Shown here piece after piece: positions 1 through 7,671 of a DNA stretch of 12,231 nt. Under the pieces are notes generated by a model. The model saw only the letters and a program-made list of their open reading frames with translations, was not told the origin of the DNA and did not search any database. Numbering within the stretch: the first letter of the stretch is position 1; each line of letters opens with the position of its first letter. Source of the DNA: TMED108 sp964386795. GTDB lineage: Bacteria; Fidelibacterota; Marinisomatia; Marinisomatales; TCS55. The stretch covers positions 1 to 12,231 of the forward strand of contig CAYLUE010000046.1 of NCBI GenBank assembly GCA_964386795.1, read 5' to 3'. The position numbers and the translations under genes are program-made.

Positions 1-375
1 TTCTTTTATATGCGGCACTTTTTGTAAGAATATCATGCTAAAAATAAAAGTTAATAAGGGGCTTAAGGTTGGTACTATCACTCCACCAATTCCTGATAGC
101 CCAACCTGCGTACCTTTAAAATAATTATAATTATATATCACGATAAGCATACTTGCCGATACAACAAATTTTAAAGACTTGGCTGGGAAGGTGAGGGGAA
201 TATTAAAGATCTTCATTACAAGTAGCATGGATAAAAGCGCAAAAATAAATCGCCACACGATTATATCTTGAGGATTGGCGTATTGACCAACAATTTTAGC
301 ACCTGGCCATGATAGACCCCATGAAATCATTGAAAGGATCATCACGATGTATAGATGTATGTTTTTTAATTGCAT
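1..375 (-). CDS. EamA/DMT-family membrane transporter, N-terminal 125 residues (cut by window edge)
   Basis: An open frame runs on the minus strand from ATG at 375 off the window start, with no stop. The 125 visible residues contain about four hydrophobic segments (roughly residues 8-26, 36-56, 69-86 and 95-118). The first includes MISWGLSWPGAKI, which resembles the start of EamA (drug/metabolite transporter, RhaT-like) proteins, where a Trp-Gly-x-x-x-Pro pattern sits in TM1. Family members are usually about 300 residues with ten helices in two EamA repeats, so roughly 60% is missing. It lies in the inner membrane and would export or import a small metabolite; the substrate cannot be read from sequence. 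Its ATG is 13 bp after the stop of the upstream Cys/Met PLP enzyme on the same strand, so the two are probably co-transcribed and the cargo could be an amino acid or sulfur compound (inference). No SD is visible. Confidence 0.8.
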   Translation of the reverse strand, partial: MQLKNIHLYIVMILSMISWGLSWPGAKIVGQYANPQDIIVWRFIFALLSMLLVMKIFNIPLTFPAKSLKFVVSASMLIVIYNYNYFKGTQVGLSGIGGVIVPTLSPLLTFIFSMIFLQKVPHIKE

Positions 376-388
376 GGATATATTATAG

Positions 389-1579
389 TTATATAGCGTT
401 TAGGGCTTGATCAAAATCGTTCTTGATATCATCGATATGTTCAATTCCTACAGAACATCTAATAAGATTTTCTGGTATACCTAACTGGGATCGTTCTTCA
501 GGTGTGTTTTCTACATGGCTAGTAGTTTTAGGGGGTCCTACGATAGTATCTACAGAGCCAAGATGGGCTGCTGCATGGGCGAATTGTAAGTTTGATATAA
601 ATGTTGGGATTGTAGATTCATCTTTAATTGAAAAACTCAATACACCACCAAAACCTGTCATTTGCTTTCTAGCAAGATCATATCCTTTATGATCACTGTA
701 TCCTGGGTAGAAAACTTTAGAAATTTGTGTGTGCTCAGATAGCCATTTGGAAAGTTCAAGTGCATTATAGTTATGGCGCTCCATTCGTAGCGCCAATGTT
801 TTCATGCCTCGGAGGATCATATACGCTGGATGTGGGTCAAGGCATGCTCCATTGATTTCTCTAAAATGATAGATTTTTTCAATGATTTCTTTATTACCAC
901 ATACTAAACCACCGAGTGCATCTGAATGTCCACAAAGAAATTTGGTAGCACTATGAATGACAATATCTGCTCCTAGCATTAAAGGGTTCTGATTGATAGG
1001 AGTAGCTAGCGTATTGTCTACAACGACCAACGACCCTTTTTCTTTAGCTATGTTTGATAAAACCTCAATATCCTGAATCTTTAACGTGGGATTTGTAGGT
1101 GTTTCAAGGTATAGGAGATTGCACTTTTGATTGATCTCCTGCTCAAAAGCATCAAGATTAGTAGTATCGCAAAAAGAAACTTCAATATCAAATTGAGGTA
1201 AAAATTCAAGAAATATCTTGCTGGTTCCACCATAGGTATCTTTTCCAACAATAACACGATCTCCAGGGTTAAGGTTTGCAAATAAGGTGTTACTTATAGC
1301 AGCCATACCACTTGAAAATGCAGTCGCAGATTCTGCATCCTCTAATAAAGCAATCTTTTGTTCTAAAATCTCTACAGTGGGGTTTGTATTTCTGCCATAG
1401 ATATGACCATCCTCTTCGCCTGATGCAACCGACATCCATTTATCAAGTTCTTGATATCCATAAGCCACACTGCCTACCATTGGTACTTGGGTAGCCCCAT
1501 AAGGGAATGAGTCTACTTCACCGGCCCATATAGTTTTGGTTTCTGATTTGATCTTTTTCCATAAAATATCTTTTTTCAT
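389..1579 (-). CDS. Cys/Met-metabolism PLP enzyme (cystathionine gamma-synthase / gamma-lyase family)
   Basis: A 396-residue fold-type-I PLP enzyme of the Cys/Met metabolism family, normal length. Visible landmarks are YGRNTNPT at 61-68 (phosphate-binding Tyr and Arg donated to the neighbouring subunit), SSGMAAI at 89-95, YGGT at 116-119 (Tyr stacking on PLP), VVDNT at 186-190 with Asp188, SATKFLCGH at 210-218 with the Schiff-base Lys213, and RCSVGIE at 374-380 with the carboxylate-binding Arg374. The family covers cystathionine gamma-synthase, gamma-lyase, beta-lyase and methionine gamma-lyase. The Cys that follows Tyr-Gly in classical methionine gamma-lyase is Gly118 here, which argues against that activity. 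Synthase versus lyase cannot be settled from motifs. A CBS-type gene elsewhere in the window makes a gamma-lyase role in reverse transsulfuration attractive (inference). Start: ATG at 1579 gives the full domain; the other ATG six bases upstream hits a stop at once. No SD is visible. Confidence 0.9.
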   Translation of the reverse strand: MKKDILWKKIKSETKTIWAGEVDSFPYGATQVPMVGSVAYGYQELDKWMSVASGEEDGHIYGRNTNPTVEILEQKIALLEDAESATAFSSGMAAISNTLFANLNPGDRVIVGKDTYGGTSKIFLEFLPQFDIEVSFCDTTNLDAFEQEINQKCNLLYLETPTNPTLKIQDIEVLSNIAKEKGSLVVVDNTLATPINQNPLMLGADIVIHSATKFLCGHSDALGGLVCGNKEIIEKIYHFREINGACLDPHPAYMILRGMKTLALRMERHNYNALELSKWLSEHTQISKVFYPGYSDHKGYDLARKQMTGFGGVLSFSIKDESTIPTFISNLQFAHAAAHLGSVDTIVGPPKTTSHVENTPEERSQLGIPENLIRCSVGIEHIDDIKNDFDQALNAI

Positions 1580-1601
1580 AACATGAAAAGATAATAGTAT
1601 A

Positions 1602-1620
1602 GTTTATACAATGTATAACC
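1602..1620. promoter_or_regulatory. Candidate operator: near-perfect 19-bp palindrome in a divergent promoter
   Basis: The 62-bp space between the divergent starts at 1579 and 1642 contains TATACA-A-TGTATA (1605-1617), a perfect 13-bp palindrome. It extends to 8 of 9 matching pairs across 1602-1620. Its position, 22-40 bp from each start codon, suits a dimeric regulator or a shared -10 region. AT-rich DNA makes short palindromes fairly common, so this is only a candidate. Confidence 0.35.
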
Positions 1621-1641
1621 AAATTTTATGAAATATGATAT

Positions 1642-2115
1642 ATGAATAATACTGATACTAAAAGCGTTCAAGATCAGTATGCGGAAAAATCGATATGTTT
1701 TGGTTGTGGTCCCGCCAATAAAAATGGGCTTCAAATCAAATCTTATCGCTCAGATCATGGATTAGATCTTTGGTTTGAAACTAAGCCAGAGCATCAAGCA
1801 TTTCCTGGTGTCATTAATGGAGGGATTATTGGATCGCTCTTTGATTGCCATGGTAATTGGGCAGCAGCGGTTGCATTATTGGATACTGGCGATTATAAAA
1901 GCATCCCATCAACGGTTACCGCTTCCTATTCAGTAGAATTGATAAGACCCACACCATTTGGTGTGCCGTTATATATTCAAGCAACTATCAAAAGCCAATC
2001 TACAGACAAAGCTGAGATTGAAATGGAGCTTTATGCAGATAAAGATTTATGCGCAAAAGGTCGCGGTTTATTCATAGCTGTAAAAGAAGGACACCCTGCG
2101 TATCATCGCTGGTAA
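1642..2115 (+). CDS. Hotdog-fold PaaI-like thioesterase family protein
   Basis: A 157-residue protein with the layout of PaaI/YbgC-type hotdog thioesterases. It has an N-terminal CFGCGPANKNGL (Cys19 and Cys22), then GVINGGIIGSLFDCHGNWAA at 56-75. There the Gly-Gly turn and Asp68 on the central helix sit where these enzymes hold catalytic or substrate-positioning residues. The C-terminal half alternates beta strands ending in RGLFIAVK. Members usually hydrolyse short- or aromatic-acyl-CoA thioesters as cytosolic homotetramers; the substrate here is unknown. It diverges from the Cys/Met PLP gene and is followed on the same strand by the small candidate gene and methylmalonyl-CoA epimerase. An acyl-CoA role would fit that context (inference). 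ATG at 1642 has no SD and keeps the whole domain. Confidence 0.8.
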   Translation: MNNTDTKSVQDQYAEKSICFGCGPANKNGLQIKSYRSDHGLDLWFETKPEHQAFPGVINGGIIGSLFDCHGNWAAAVALLDTGDYKSIPSTVTASYSVELIRPTPFGVPLYIQATIKSQSTDKAEIEMELYADKDLCAKGRGLFIAVKEGHPAYHRW

Positions 2116-2155
2116 AATATTTTCATTATTAGATAGTTCTTATTTTAATTTTTAC

Positions 2156-2161
2156 TATACT
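2156..2161 (+). promoter_or_regulatory. Possible -10 element (TATACT)
   Basis: TATACT matches the sigma-70 -10 consensus at 5 of 6 positions and lies 35 bp before the GTG at 2197, in the 81-bp gap after the thioesterase gene. No convincing -35 hexamer is visible at 16-18 bp upstream. It could drive the small gene and the epimerase separately from the thioesterase gene. Confidence 0.3.
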
Positions 2162-2196
2162 AGTAATGCATATTAAATAAAAAAGAGAGGGTTGTA

Positions 2197-2310
2197 GTGG
2201 ATTTAAAAGAGACGATTGATAAGATTACAAAAATATTAGTGGATGGACAAAAAGAAATGAATGTAAGAGCTAATAGAAAAACCAAAAAGAAGAAAAAGGC
2301 TAAAAAGTAA
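2197..2310 (+). CDS. Candidate 37-aa lysine-rich small protein with a good ribosome binding site
   Basis: I do not recognise this protein. A GTG at 2197 opens a 37-codon frame ending with TAA at 2308-2310. AGAGAGGG at 2184-2191 gives an SD-like site about 5 bases upstream, one of only two clear ones in the window. Residues 1-20 look like an amphipathic helix (VDLKETIDKITKILVDGQKE). The last 15 residues are almost all Lys/Arg (NRKTKKKKKAKK at the end), so the tail is strongly basic and could bind nucleic acid or simply be disordered. The next gene, the epimerase, starts 2 bases after its stop, consistent with translational coupling. It could also be a leader peptide or chance: lysine codons are common in A-rich DNA. 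Confidence 0.5.
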   Translation: MDLKETIDKITKILVDGQKEMNVRANRKTKKKKKAKK

Positions 2311-2312
2311 TC

Positions 2313-2717
2313 ATGAAGATTTTGGGTATTGAGCACATTGGTATTGCAGTAAACAACATTGATGAATCTGCACCATTTTGGAAGCACGTGTTAAATATTT
2401 CTCATCGAACCACCGAAACGGTTGAAACTGAAAATGTAACTACTGATATTTATGATACCGGTAAAGGTAAAGTAGAGCTATTGGAATCGTTAGGCTCTGA
2501 TTCGACTATTCAAAAATTTATCGAAAATAGAGGTCCAGGTATACATCATGTATGTTTTGAAGTAGATAATATATATTCAGCAATAAAAGAACTTAAAGAT
2601 AATAATATTCATACCATAAATGACGAGCCCACGATTGGAGCAGAAGGGTATAAAATTGTATTTATCCACCCAAAAAACACTGGCGGTGTACTCGTTGAAT
2701 TAGCAGAAAAACCTTAG
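2313..2717 (+). CDS. mce: Methylmalonyl-CoA epimerase (VOC superfamily)
   Basis: A 134-residue vicinal-oxygen-chelate protein of the usual epimerase length. It converts (S)- to (R)-methylmalonyl-CoA so that the B12-dependent mutase can make succinyl-CoA. Two beta-alpha-beta-beta-beta modules are visible: GIEHIGIAV at 5-13 opens the first and GPGIHHVCFEVDN at 74-86 the second. Expected divalent-metal ligands are present: His8, Glu58 in VELLES, His79 in the HH pair, and Glu129 in VLVELAEKP. These match the His-Gln/Glu-His-Glu set known in the family. Neither the mutase nor propionyl-CoA carboxylase is in the window, so they must lie elsewhere if the pathway is complete. Its stop overlaps the stop of the convergent decarboxylase by 4 bp. 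A glyoxalase-like activity is the main alternative, but the HH motif and spacing favour the epimerase. Confidence 0.9.
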   Translation: MKILGIEHIGIAVNNIDESAPFWKHVLNISHRTTETVETENVTTDIYDTGKGKVELLESLGSDSTIQKFIENRGPGIHHVCFEVDNIYSAIKELKDNNIHTINDEPTIGAEGYKIVFIHPKNTGGVLVELAEKP

Positions 2718-4147
2718 TCTAAGCTTCTAGCTGTATCTACAATCAATCTCCAAGATTCTTGAAGGTGCTCAATAGTAGTGGTAGGTTGTCCAATGCTGAA
2801 CCGCAGAATATATTCCCCATTAATTTTTGTTCTCGTAATATAAAGTTTACCGCTTTGATTTACGCTCTCGTGTAGTTTACGATTGAATTCATTCCCTTTT
2901 TTATGTTTAAAGCAAATCAAATTTAATGGAACAGGTGCAATGATTTCATAATCTGGATCTTCATCGATCCAATTTTTTAATTGTTGCGTATAATCAACAT
3001 GTTCCCTGATATATGTTTGCAGTCCTTCGATTCCATAGTAATTAATCACCTGCCATAGCTTTAATCCTCTAAATTTTCTCCCTAACGGTATACTCCAATC
3101 CATATAGTCAATTACCTCACCAGAAGCACTTCCTTTATTTTTTAAATATTCCGGAACCACAGACATAGCATTGGTTATTTTTTTGCGATCATCTACAAAT
3201 AAAACACTACAATCAAAATTTGTTAACATCCATTTATGGGGATTGAATGTGTAGGTATTTGCATACTCGAGACCATTTTGAATATATCTAAATTCAGGAC
3301 AAAGTGCTGCAGCACCAGCCATAGCCGCATCTACATGTAACCAAATATTGTATTCATTACATATTTTACCAATTTTATCTATAGGATCCATGGCGGTGGT
3401 ATTAGTGGTACCTACCGTTGCACAAACAAAGGCTGGTGTAAATCCATTTTTTAAATCTTGTTCAATTTGTTCCAGTAGTTTTTCGGGTATCATAGCAAAC
3501 TGTTCATCAACTGCAATAACGCGCATACTATCTTTACCTAAACCAGTAACTTTGATCGCTTTCTCAATAGAAGAATGTGATTGGGATGAAACATAGGCTG
3601 TTAAACGTTTAGAATTATTATCCATATTAAACTCACCATTTGATGCATATTCACGGGCACCTATGAGAGAGATTAAGGTGGAGCTTGAGGCTGTATCTTG
3701 AATGACACCACCTCCAGAACTTGAAGATTTAAATTTATCTGGCATACCCATCATATCTACTAACCAATCCAAGACATGCGTTTCAACTTCCGTGCAGGAT
3801 GGACTAGTTTCCCAAAGCATACCAACAATACCAGTACCGGTGGCAATCATATCAGCCAAGATTGCTGGCCCGCTAGATGCGCATGGGAAAAAAGCATGAA
3901 AGTTTGGTGACTGCCAATGCGTCATTCCCGGCATCATTAAATCCATATCTTTCAAAATATCGTTATAATCTCTACCTTTTTCTGGTGCACTTATTGGAAG
4001 CTTTGATCTGATTTCACCGGGCTTAACTTGAGAGAGCACTGGAAAATCTTCAATCTGTTCATAGTAGTCCGCGAGCCAATCGATCACTTTATGTCCCTGC
4101 TTACGGAATTCGTCCGTTGTCATATGTAATTTTGATGTCTTATTCAT
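2714..4147 (-). CDS. PLP-dependent aromatic-L-amino-acid-type decarboxylase (group II)
   Basis: A 477-residue enzyme closely resembling animal and plant aromatic-amino-acid decarboxylases in length and motif order. It has HWQSPNFHAFFP at 77-88, SPSCTEVE at 115-122, GGGVIQDTASSSTL at 145-158, SQSHSS at 188-193 with His191 stacking on PLP, HVDAAMAG at 271-278 with Asp273, and NPHKWMLTNFDCS at 302-314 with Schiff-base Lys305. The mobile loop VPEYLKN keeps Tyr334, at the position of mammalian Tyr332. In the family this Tyr supports simple decarboxylation, whereas Phe there marks aldehyde-forming synthases. The product would be a cytosolic amine (tryptamine, tyramine, phenethylamine or dopamine type); the substrate is not determined. 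A weak SD (AGG, 6 bases before the ATG) is present. It diverges from the fold-II PLP gene at 4198. Confidence 0.92.
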   Translation of the reverse strand: MNKTSKLHMTTDEFRKQGHKVIDWLADYYEQIEDFPVLSQVKPGEIRSKLPISAPEKGRDYNDILKDMDLMMPGMTHWQSPNFHAFFPCASSGPAILADMIATGTGIVGMLWETSPSCTEVETHVLDWLVDMMGMPDKFKSSSSGGGVIQDTASSSTLISLIGAREYASNGEFNMDNNSKRLTAYVSSQSHSSIEKAIKVTGLGKDSMRVIAVDEQFAMIPEKLLEQIEQDLKNGFTPAFVCATVGTTNTTAMDPIDKIGKICNEYNIWLHVDAAMAGAAALCPEFRYIQNGLEYANTYTFNPHKWMLTNFDCSVLFVDDRKKITNAMSVVPEYLKNKGSASGEVIDYMDWSIPLGRKFRGLKLWQVINYYGIEGLQTYIREHVDYTQQLKNWIDEDPDYEIIAPVPLNLICFKHKKGNEFNRKLHESVNQSGKLYITRTKINGEYILRFSIGQPTTTIEHLQESWRLIVDTARSLD

Positions 4148-4197
4148 TCTATACCTAAATTTTTTTATTTAATTTATACCTTAATTTAAAATCGTTT
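4148..4197. promoter_or_regulatory. Divergent promoter region with a TATACCT direct repeat
   Basis: Fifty very AT-rich bases separate the divergent starts of the decarboxylase (4147) and the fold-II PLP gene (4198). TATACCT occurs twice, at 4150-4156 and 4175-4181, 25 bp apart. On the minus strand the proximal copy reads AGGTATA and also supplies the weak AGG before the decarboxylase ATG. No firm -35/-10 pair can be assigned. Confidence 0.3.
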
Positions 4198-4975
4198 ATG
4201 GTTACACTAAAAGACATACAAAGCGCACATGCAAGAATTAGTCCATTTATTCATCGTACACCTATTCTTACCAATACGAGCTTAGATGAACTGACGGGTG
4301 CAAAATTATTCTTTAAATGTGAGAATTTTCAAAAAGCTGGATCGTTTAAGATACGAGGAGCTACCAACGCCGTAGAACTTCTTTCAGATGATGACTTTAA
4401 TCGCGGTGTAGCAACGACATCCTCTGGAAATCATGGCGCAGCGCTTTCAATGGCAGTTTCTAGAAGAGGCGGAACAACCAAGGTGGTTATGCCGCACAAT
4501 ACACCCAAAATAAAGGTAAATAATGTTGAGCGAAATGGCGGGGAAGTGGTGTGGTGTGAACCCGATCAAAAGTTTAGAGAGAGCGTATTAAAAGATGTGG
4601 TAGATGAAACAGGTGCTACCATTGTGCATCCATATAATGATGAACGGATTATGGCAGGCCAAGGTACTTGCGCTAAGGAGTTATTGGAAGATGTAGAANN
4701 NNNNNNNNNNNNNNNNNNNNNNNNNNNNNNNNNNNNNNNNNNNNNNNNNNNNNNNNNNNNNNNNNNNNNNNNNNNNNNNNNNNNNNNNNNNNNNNNNNGA
4801 GGAAGATATTATTAATGCACTTCGAATGATTTGGGAAAGATTAAAAATCATTGTTGAGCCTTCTTGCTCTATTGCTCTTGCAATGGTAATTAATAATAAA
4901 GATTTGTTTAAAGATCAAAACGTTGGACTTATTATGTCTGGTGGAAATATTGATTTGAAAAAACTTCCCTGGTAG
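4198..4975 (+). CDS. Threonine dehydratase / serine racemase-type PLP enzyme, interrupted by a sequencing gap
   Basis: A fold-type-II PLP enzyme in two pieces. The N-terminal 167 codons (4198-4698) contain KCENFQKAGSFKIRGA at 40-55 with Schiff-base Lys51, and TSSGNHGA at 74-81, where Ser76 aligns with the serine acting as second base in serine racemase. They end in the MAGQGT segment. After 100 Ns the last 58 codons (4799-4975) resume with EEDIINALRMIWERLKIIVEPS and finish at MSGGNIDLKKLPW. The glycine-rich phosphate loop and the divalent-metal site lie in the gap, so dehydratase and racemase cannot be told apart. The end has no ACT regulatory domain, as in catabolic dehydratases and racemases of about 320 residues. 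The two pieces are in different frames if N=100, so the gap length is artificial. It starts the run dehydratase - DUF protein - uvrC, with a 5-bp gap to the next gene. Confidence 0.88.
4699..4798. other. Assembly gap (100 Ns)
   Basis: This is a run of exactly 100 Ns, a common placeholder for a gap of unknown size. Family length suggests that about 95 residues (roughly 285 nt) are missing. Codons are complete on both sides (501 nt before; GAG at 4799 after), so the true gap should be a multiple of three, which 100 is not. Confidence 0.97.
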
Positions 4976-4980
4976 TATAG

Positions 4981-5832
4981 ATGCGTTATAACATCATTTT
5001 TCTTTTATTTTCTTCAACAATTATTGCACAATCCAATCCTGAGCAAATAGAAATTAAAACCATAACAAAATTGGATATCCCTTATGCTGGCAAGATCACC
5101 CTTAGTAGTAATATTCATGCCACAAATGGATTGTATCGAGAAGAAGTAGAATCCGAGTATGATCGCTTTTATGTACGTATGATGGCTGGTGGGAATCGCA
5201 AAGCAGGCAAACTGATCAATCAGTTTGGTGAAGTATTGATTATGTATGATATCGCGGACAAAGAATACGCTTCAGAAATGTTTGAAGAAATACGAAATAA
5301 TTCTGGTAAACCAACCTTAAAAGATGTCACAAGTATGACTCCTGGCGGCGGCAATAGAGACAATGATAGCGAGTCCAGTGATAATCCTGATGATGAACCT
5401 GAAGAGCAAATAAAGCCAACTGTTAATAGATTCGTCTCCAATGAATTTGAAGAAATTAATGGGTTTAAATGTCGAAAAATAACTACACGTATATCAAGAG
5501 ATGATGGTTTTATGCAGATGAATGAATGGGTTACTACCGATACAGCAATATTTATTTTTGTAAATAACGTAGAAAAAAACTTAATTGAATCTTACAACGG
5601 TACATACAATAAGACCCCCAGTTCAAATGACTGGATCACACAAATAGATCCCGATCAGAATTTTGAGAATATTTCAGGTGAAGTTGTAAAGAGCAAAATG
5701 GAGTTCTTAGACGATGAAGGAAAGTCATCGTTTTCAATGGATATGGAAATACTAACCGCAAAAAGGGTACCATACGATACTTCAAAATTCAATCTACCAA
5801 ATACATATAAATTAGTCGATGAGCTTGATTAA
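4981..5832 (+). CDS. Secreted protein of unknown function, DUF4412-like
   Basis: A 283-residue protein with an N-terminal signal peptide: a short basic start, a hydrophobic stretch at 5-15, and a likely cleavage IIA|QS after Ala16. It is therefore exported, most likely to the periplasm. The mature part has two beta-rich halves joined by a low-complexity acidic linker at about 121-144 (Gly/Asn/Asp/Ser/Glu/Pro-rich). The second half contains INGFKCRKIT (159-168) followed by NEWVTTD, a pattern I associate with DUF4412-type outer-envelope proteins that have weak lipoprotein-carrier-like folds. The assignment is tentative. There are no catalytic motifs and one cysteine (Cys164). ATG lies 5 bp after the previous stop and 9 bp before uvrC's start, so it is probably in the same transcript. 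No clear SD is seen. Confidence 0.75.
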   Translation: MRYNIIFLLFSSTIIAQSNPEQIEIKTITKLDIPYAGKITLSSNIHATNGLYREEVESEYDRFYVRMMAGGNRKAGKLINQFGEVLIMYDIADKEYASEMFEEIRNNSGKPTLKDVTSMTPGGGNRDNDSESSDNPDDEPEEQIKPTVNRFVSNEFEEINGFKCRKITTRISRDDGFMQMNEWVTTDTAIFIFVNNVEKNLIESYNGTYNKTPSSNDWITQIDPDQNFENISGEVVKSKMEFLDDEGKSSFSMDMEILTAKRVPYDTSKFNLPNTYKLVDELD

Positions 5833-5841
5833 CCTTTTCCC

Positions 5842-7671
5842 TTGGCTCAATTCAATCTAGATAAAATTAAACGCGTCCCAACAGAGCCGGGAGTTTATTT
5901 TTTCAAAAATAATAACAATGATATTATTTATATAGGCAAGGCTAAGCACTTGCGTAATAGAGTTCGTTCCTATTTTCAAAGTAATAAATATCAAACTCCA
6001 AAAAATATTTCGATGGCTAAACGAATTGTTGATATTGAGTGGCTTGTTGTGAGAAATGAAGTAGAAGCTCTTTTAACGGAGGCTAATTTAATCAAACAGC
6101 ATCAACCGTATTATAACGTCAATCTTAAAGATGATAAATCTTTTCCATTTATTCGAATTACTAACGAACCCTTTCCAAGAGTATTTATTACCCGTGAAAT
6201 TGTACGTGATGGTTCAAAATATTTTGGTCCTTACACTGATGTTATTTATTTAAGGAGAACTTTAAAGGCTATCCGCAGAATCTTTCCAGTGCGAAGCTGT
6301 GATTATTTTATAGACCAATCCGTAATTGATGCAAAAAAAATCAGCCTGTGTTTGGATTATCATATAAAAAAGTGCGAAGGTCCCTGTGAGGGTCTTGCTA
6401 CTAAATCACACTACAAAGTAATGATAGATAATATTATTTCATTTCTTCATGGTAAAACAAAGACATCTGAAAATTATATTAAAGATCAAATGAAAATAGC
6501 ATCGAAGCAGTTAAGATATGAAGATGCTGTTATCTACAGAGATCAGCTTTTAGCAATTAAAGAATTCAAGAAAAAACAGACAAAAATTAATGCAGATTTC
6601 GATGATCGTGATGTTATTGGCTATGCAAAAGAAAATGATTTTGGTATAGTTGTGATCGTTAGAATTAGAAATGGAAGAATTGCAAGTCGAGAGAAGTTAT
6701 CAATTGCTAATTTAGATGAAAATGATGCTAATTTGATCAAAACCGTAATTACCCAATTTTATTTTGATACCGATTTTATCCCATCTGAAATATGCGTTCA
6801 GCATGTTCCGGATTCTATAGATGAATTAATGGTTTGGTTGAAAGAAAAACGAGGCAAGAAAGTAAAAATAAATTTACCACAAAAAGGGGAGAAGGCAAAG
6901 CAAGTTAGGCTGGCATATCAAAACGCTAAACTTCTTCTTGGTGAGTGGATTATTAATAAACAAAAACGTAAAGATTTAATTCCAAAAATGATTCAACAGT
7001 TGCAGGATGATATTCAATTAAAATCTCCACCAAGAAAAATAGAATGCTTTGATATTTCGCATTTAGGTGGGACAAATACAGTTGCCTCAATGGTATGTTT
7101 TATTGATGGAAAACCTAGAAAATCAAATTACAGAAAATATAATATTAAGTCTGTAGATGGTATTGACGATTTCGCATCAATCCGAGAGGTCGTTTTTAGA
7201 AGATATAAGCGAGTCAAAGAAGAAGGGTCGGGTTTGCCTGATTTAATTGTAGTTGACGGAGGAAAAGGACAACTATCAATGGGGGTATCTGCATTACGTG
7301 AGCTCGGGCTTGATTATGTACCGATTATAAGTCTAGCCAAAAAACTAGAAGAGGTATTTATGCCTGGTTACCCTGATCCTCAATCGATACATAAACAATC
7401 ACCAGGATTAATCCTATTACGACAGCTCAGGGATGAAGCGCATCGATTTGCGATAACATTTCAAAGGCAGAAAAGGAATAAGTCAGTATCTGAATCAGTA
7501 TTTATTGATATAAAAGGTATGGGGGAGAAAAAAGTTCAAAAACTCTTATCTAAATATAAAGATATTGAAATAATAGCTTCTAAATTGGATCAAGATTTAG
7601 CAAAAGAGCTTTCAATATCCAAGGCTGTTGCTAAAGAGGTTATCAAAACGGCTAAACGAATTATTTCTTAA
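5842..7671 (+). CDS. uvrC: Excinuclease ABC subunit C (UvrC)
   Basis: A 609-residue nuclease of nucleotide excision repair that cuts on both sides of a lesion after UvrAB loading. All domains are present. The GIY-YIG endonuclease spans about 12-95, with GVY at 17-19, YIG at 30-32, Arg38, and Glu80 in the EANLIK motif. Cys153, 170, 178 and 182 match the four-Cys set that binds an Fe-S cluster in UvrC. A UVR motif lies at about 210-245. The RNase H-like domain has catalytic Asp404 (FDISH), Asp472 (VDGGKGQ) and His534 (DEAHRFA), followed by a helix-hairpin-helix pair at about 555-605. The start is inferred to be TTG at 5842: an in-frame stop lies 3 codons upstream and the first ATG (residue 58) would delete half the GIY-YIG domain. 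There is no SD. The 3' end overlaps the convergent CBS gene by 11 bp. Confidence 0.97.
   Translation: MAQFNLDKIKRVPTEPGVYFFKNNNNDIIYIGKAKHLRNRVRSYFQSNKYQTPKNISMAKRIVDIEWLVVRNEVEALLTEANLIKQHQPYYNVNLKDDKSFPFIRITNEPFPRVFITREIVRDGSKYFGPYTDVIYLRRTLKAIRRIFPVRSCDYFIDQSVIDAKKISLCLDYHIKKCEGPCEGLATKSHYKVMIDNIISFLHGKTKTSENYIKDQMKIASKQLRYEDAVIYRDQLLAIKEFKKKQTKINADFDDRDVIGYAKENDFGIVVIVRIRNGRIASREKLSIANLDENDANLIKTVITQFYFDTDFIPSEICVQHVPDSIDELMVWLKEKRGKKVKINLPQKGEKAKQVRLAYQNAKLLLGEWIINKQKRKDLIPKMIQQLQDDIQLKSPPRKIECFDISHLGGTNTVASMVCFIDGKPRKSNYRKYNIKSVDGIDDFASIREVVFRRYKRVKEEGSGLPDLIVVDGGKGQLSMGVSALRELGLDYVPIISLAKKLEEVFMPGYPDPQSIHKQSPGLILLRQLRDEAHRFAITFQRQKRNKSVSESVFIDIKGMGEKKVQKLLSKYKDIEIIASKLDQDLAKELSISKAVAKEVIKTAKRIIS

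Noticed and set aside
423..692. Plus-strand open frame of 89 codons inside the Cys/Met PLP gene
   Set aside because: It lies wholly opposite a well-supported gene, has no recognisable motif and no ribosome site; it is a shadow of the real coding strand.
2160..2387. Minus-strand hydrophobic open frame (75 codons) opposite the small gene and the epimerase start
   Set aside because: Its Phe/Leu-rich content is what the complement of lysine-rich A-tracts gives; it overlaps the confident epimerase gene and has no SD.
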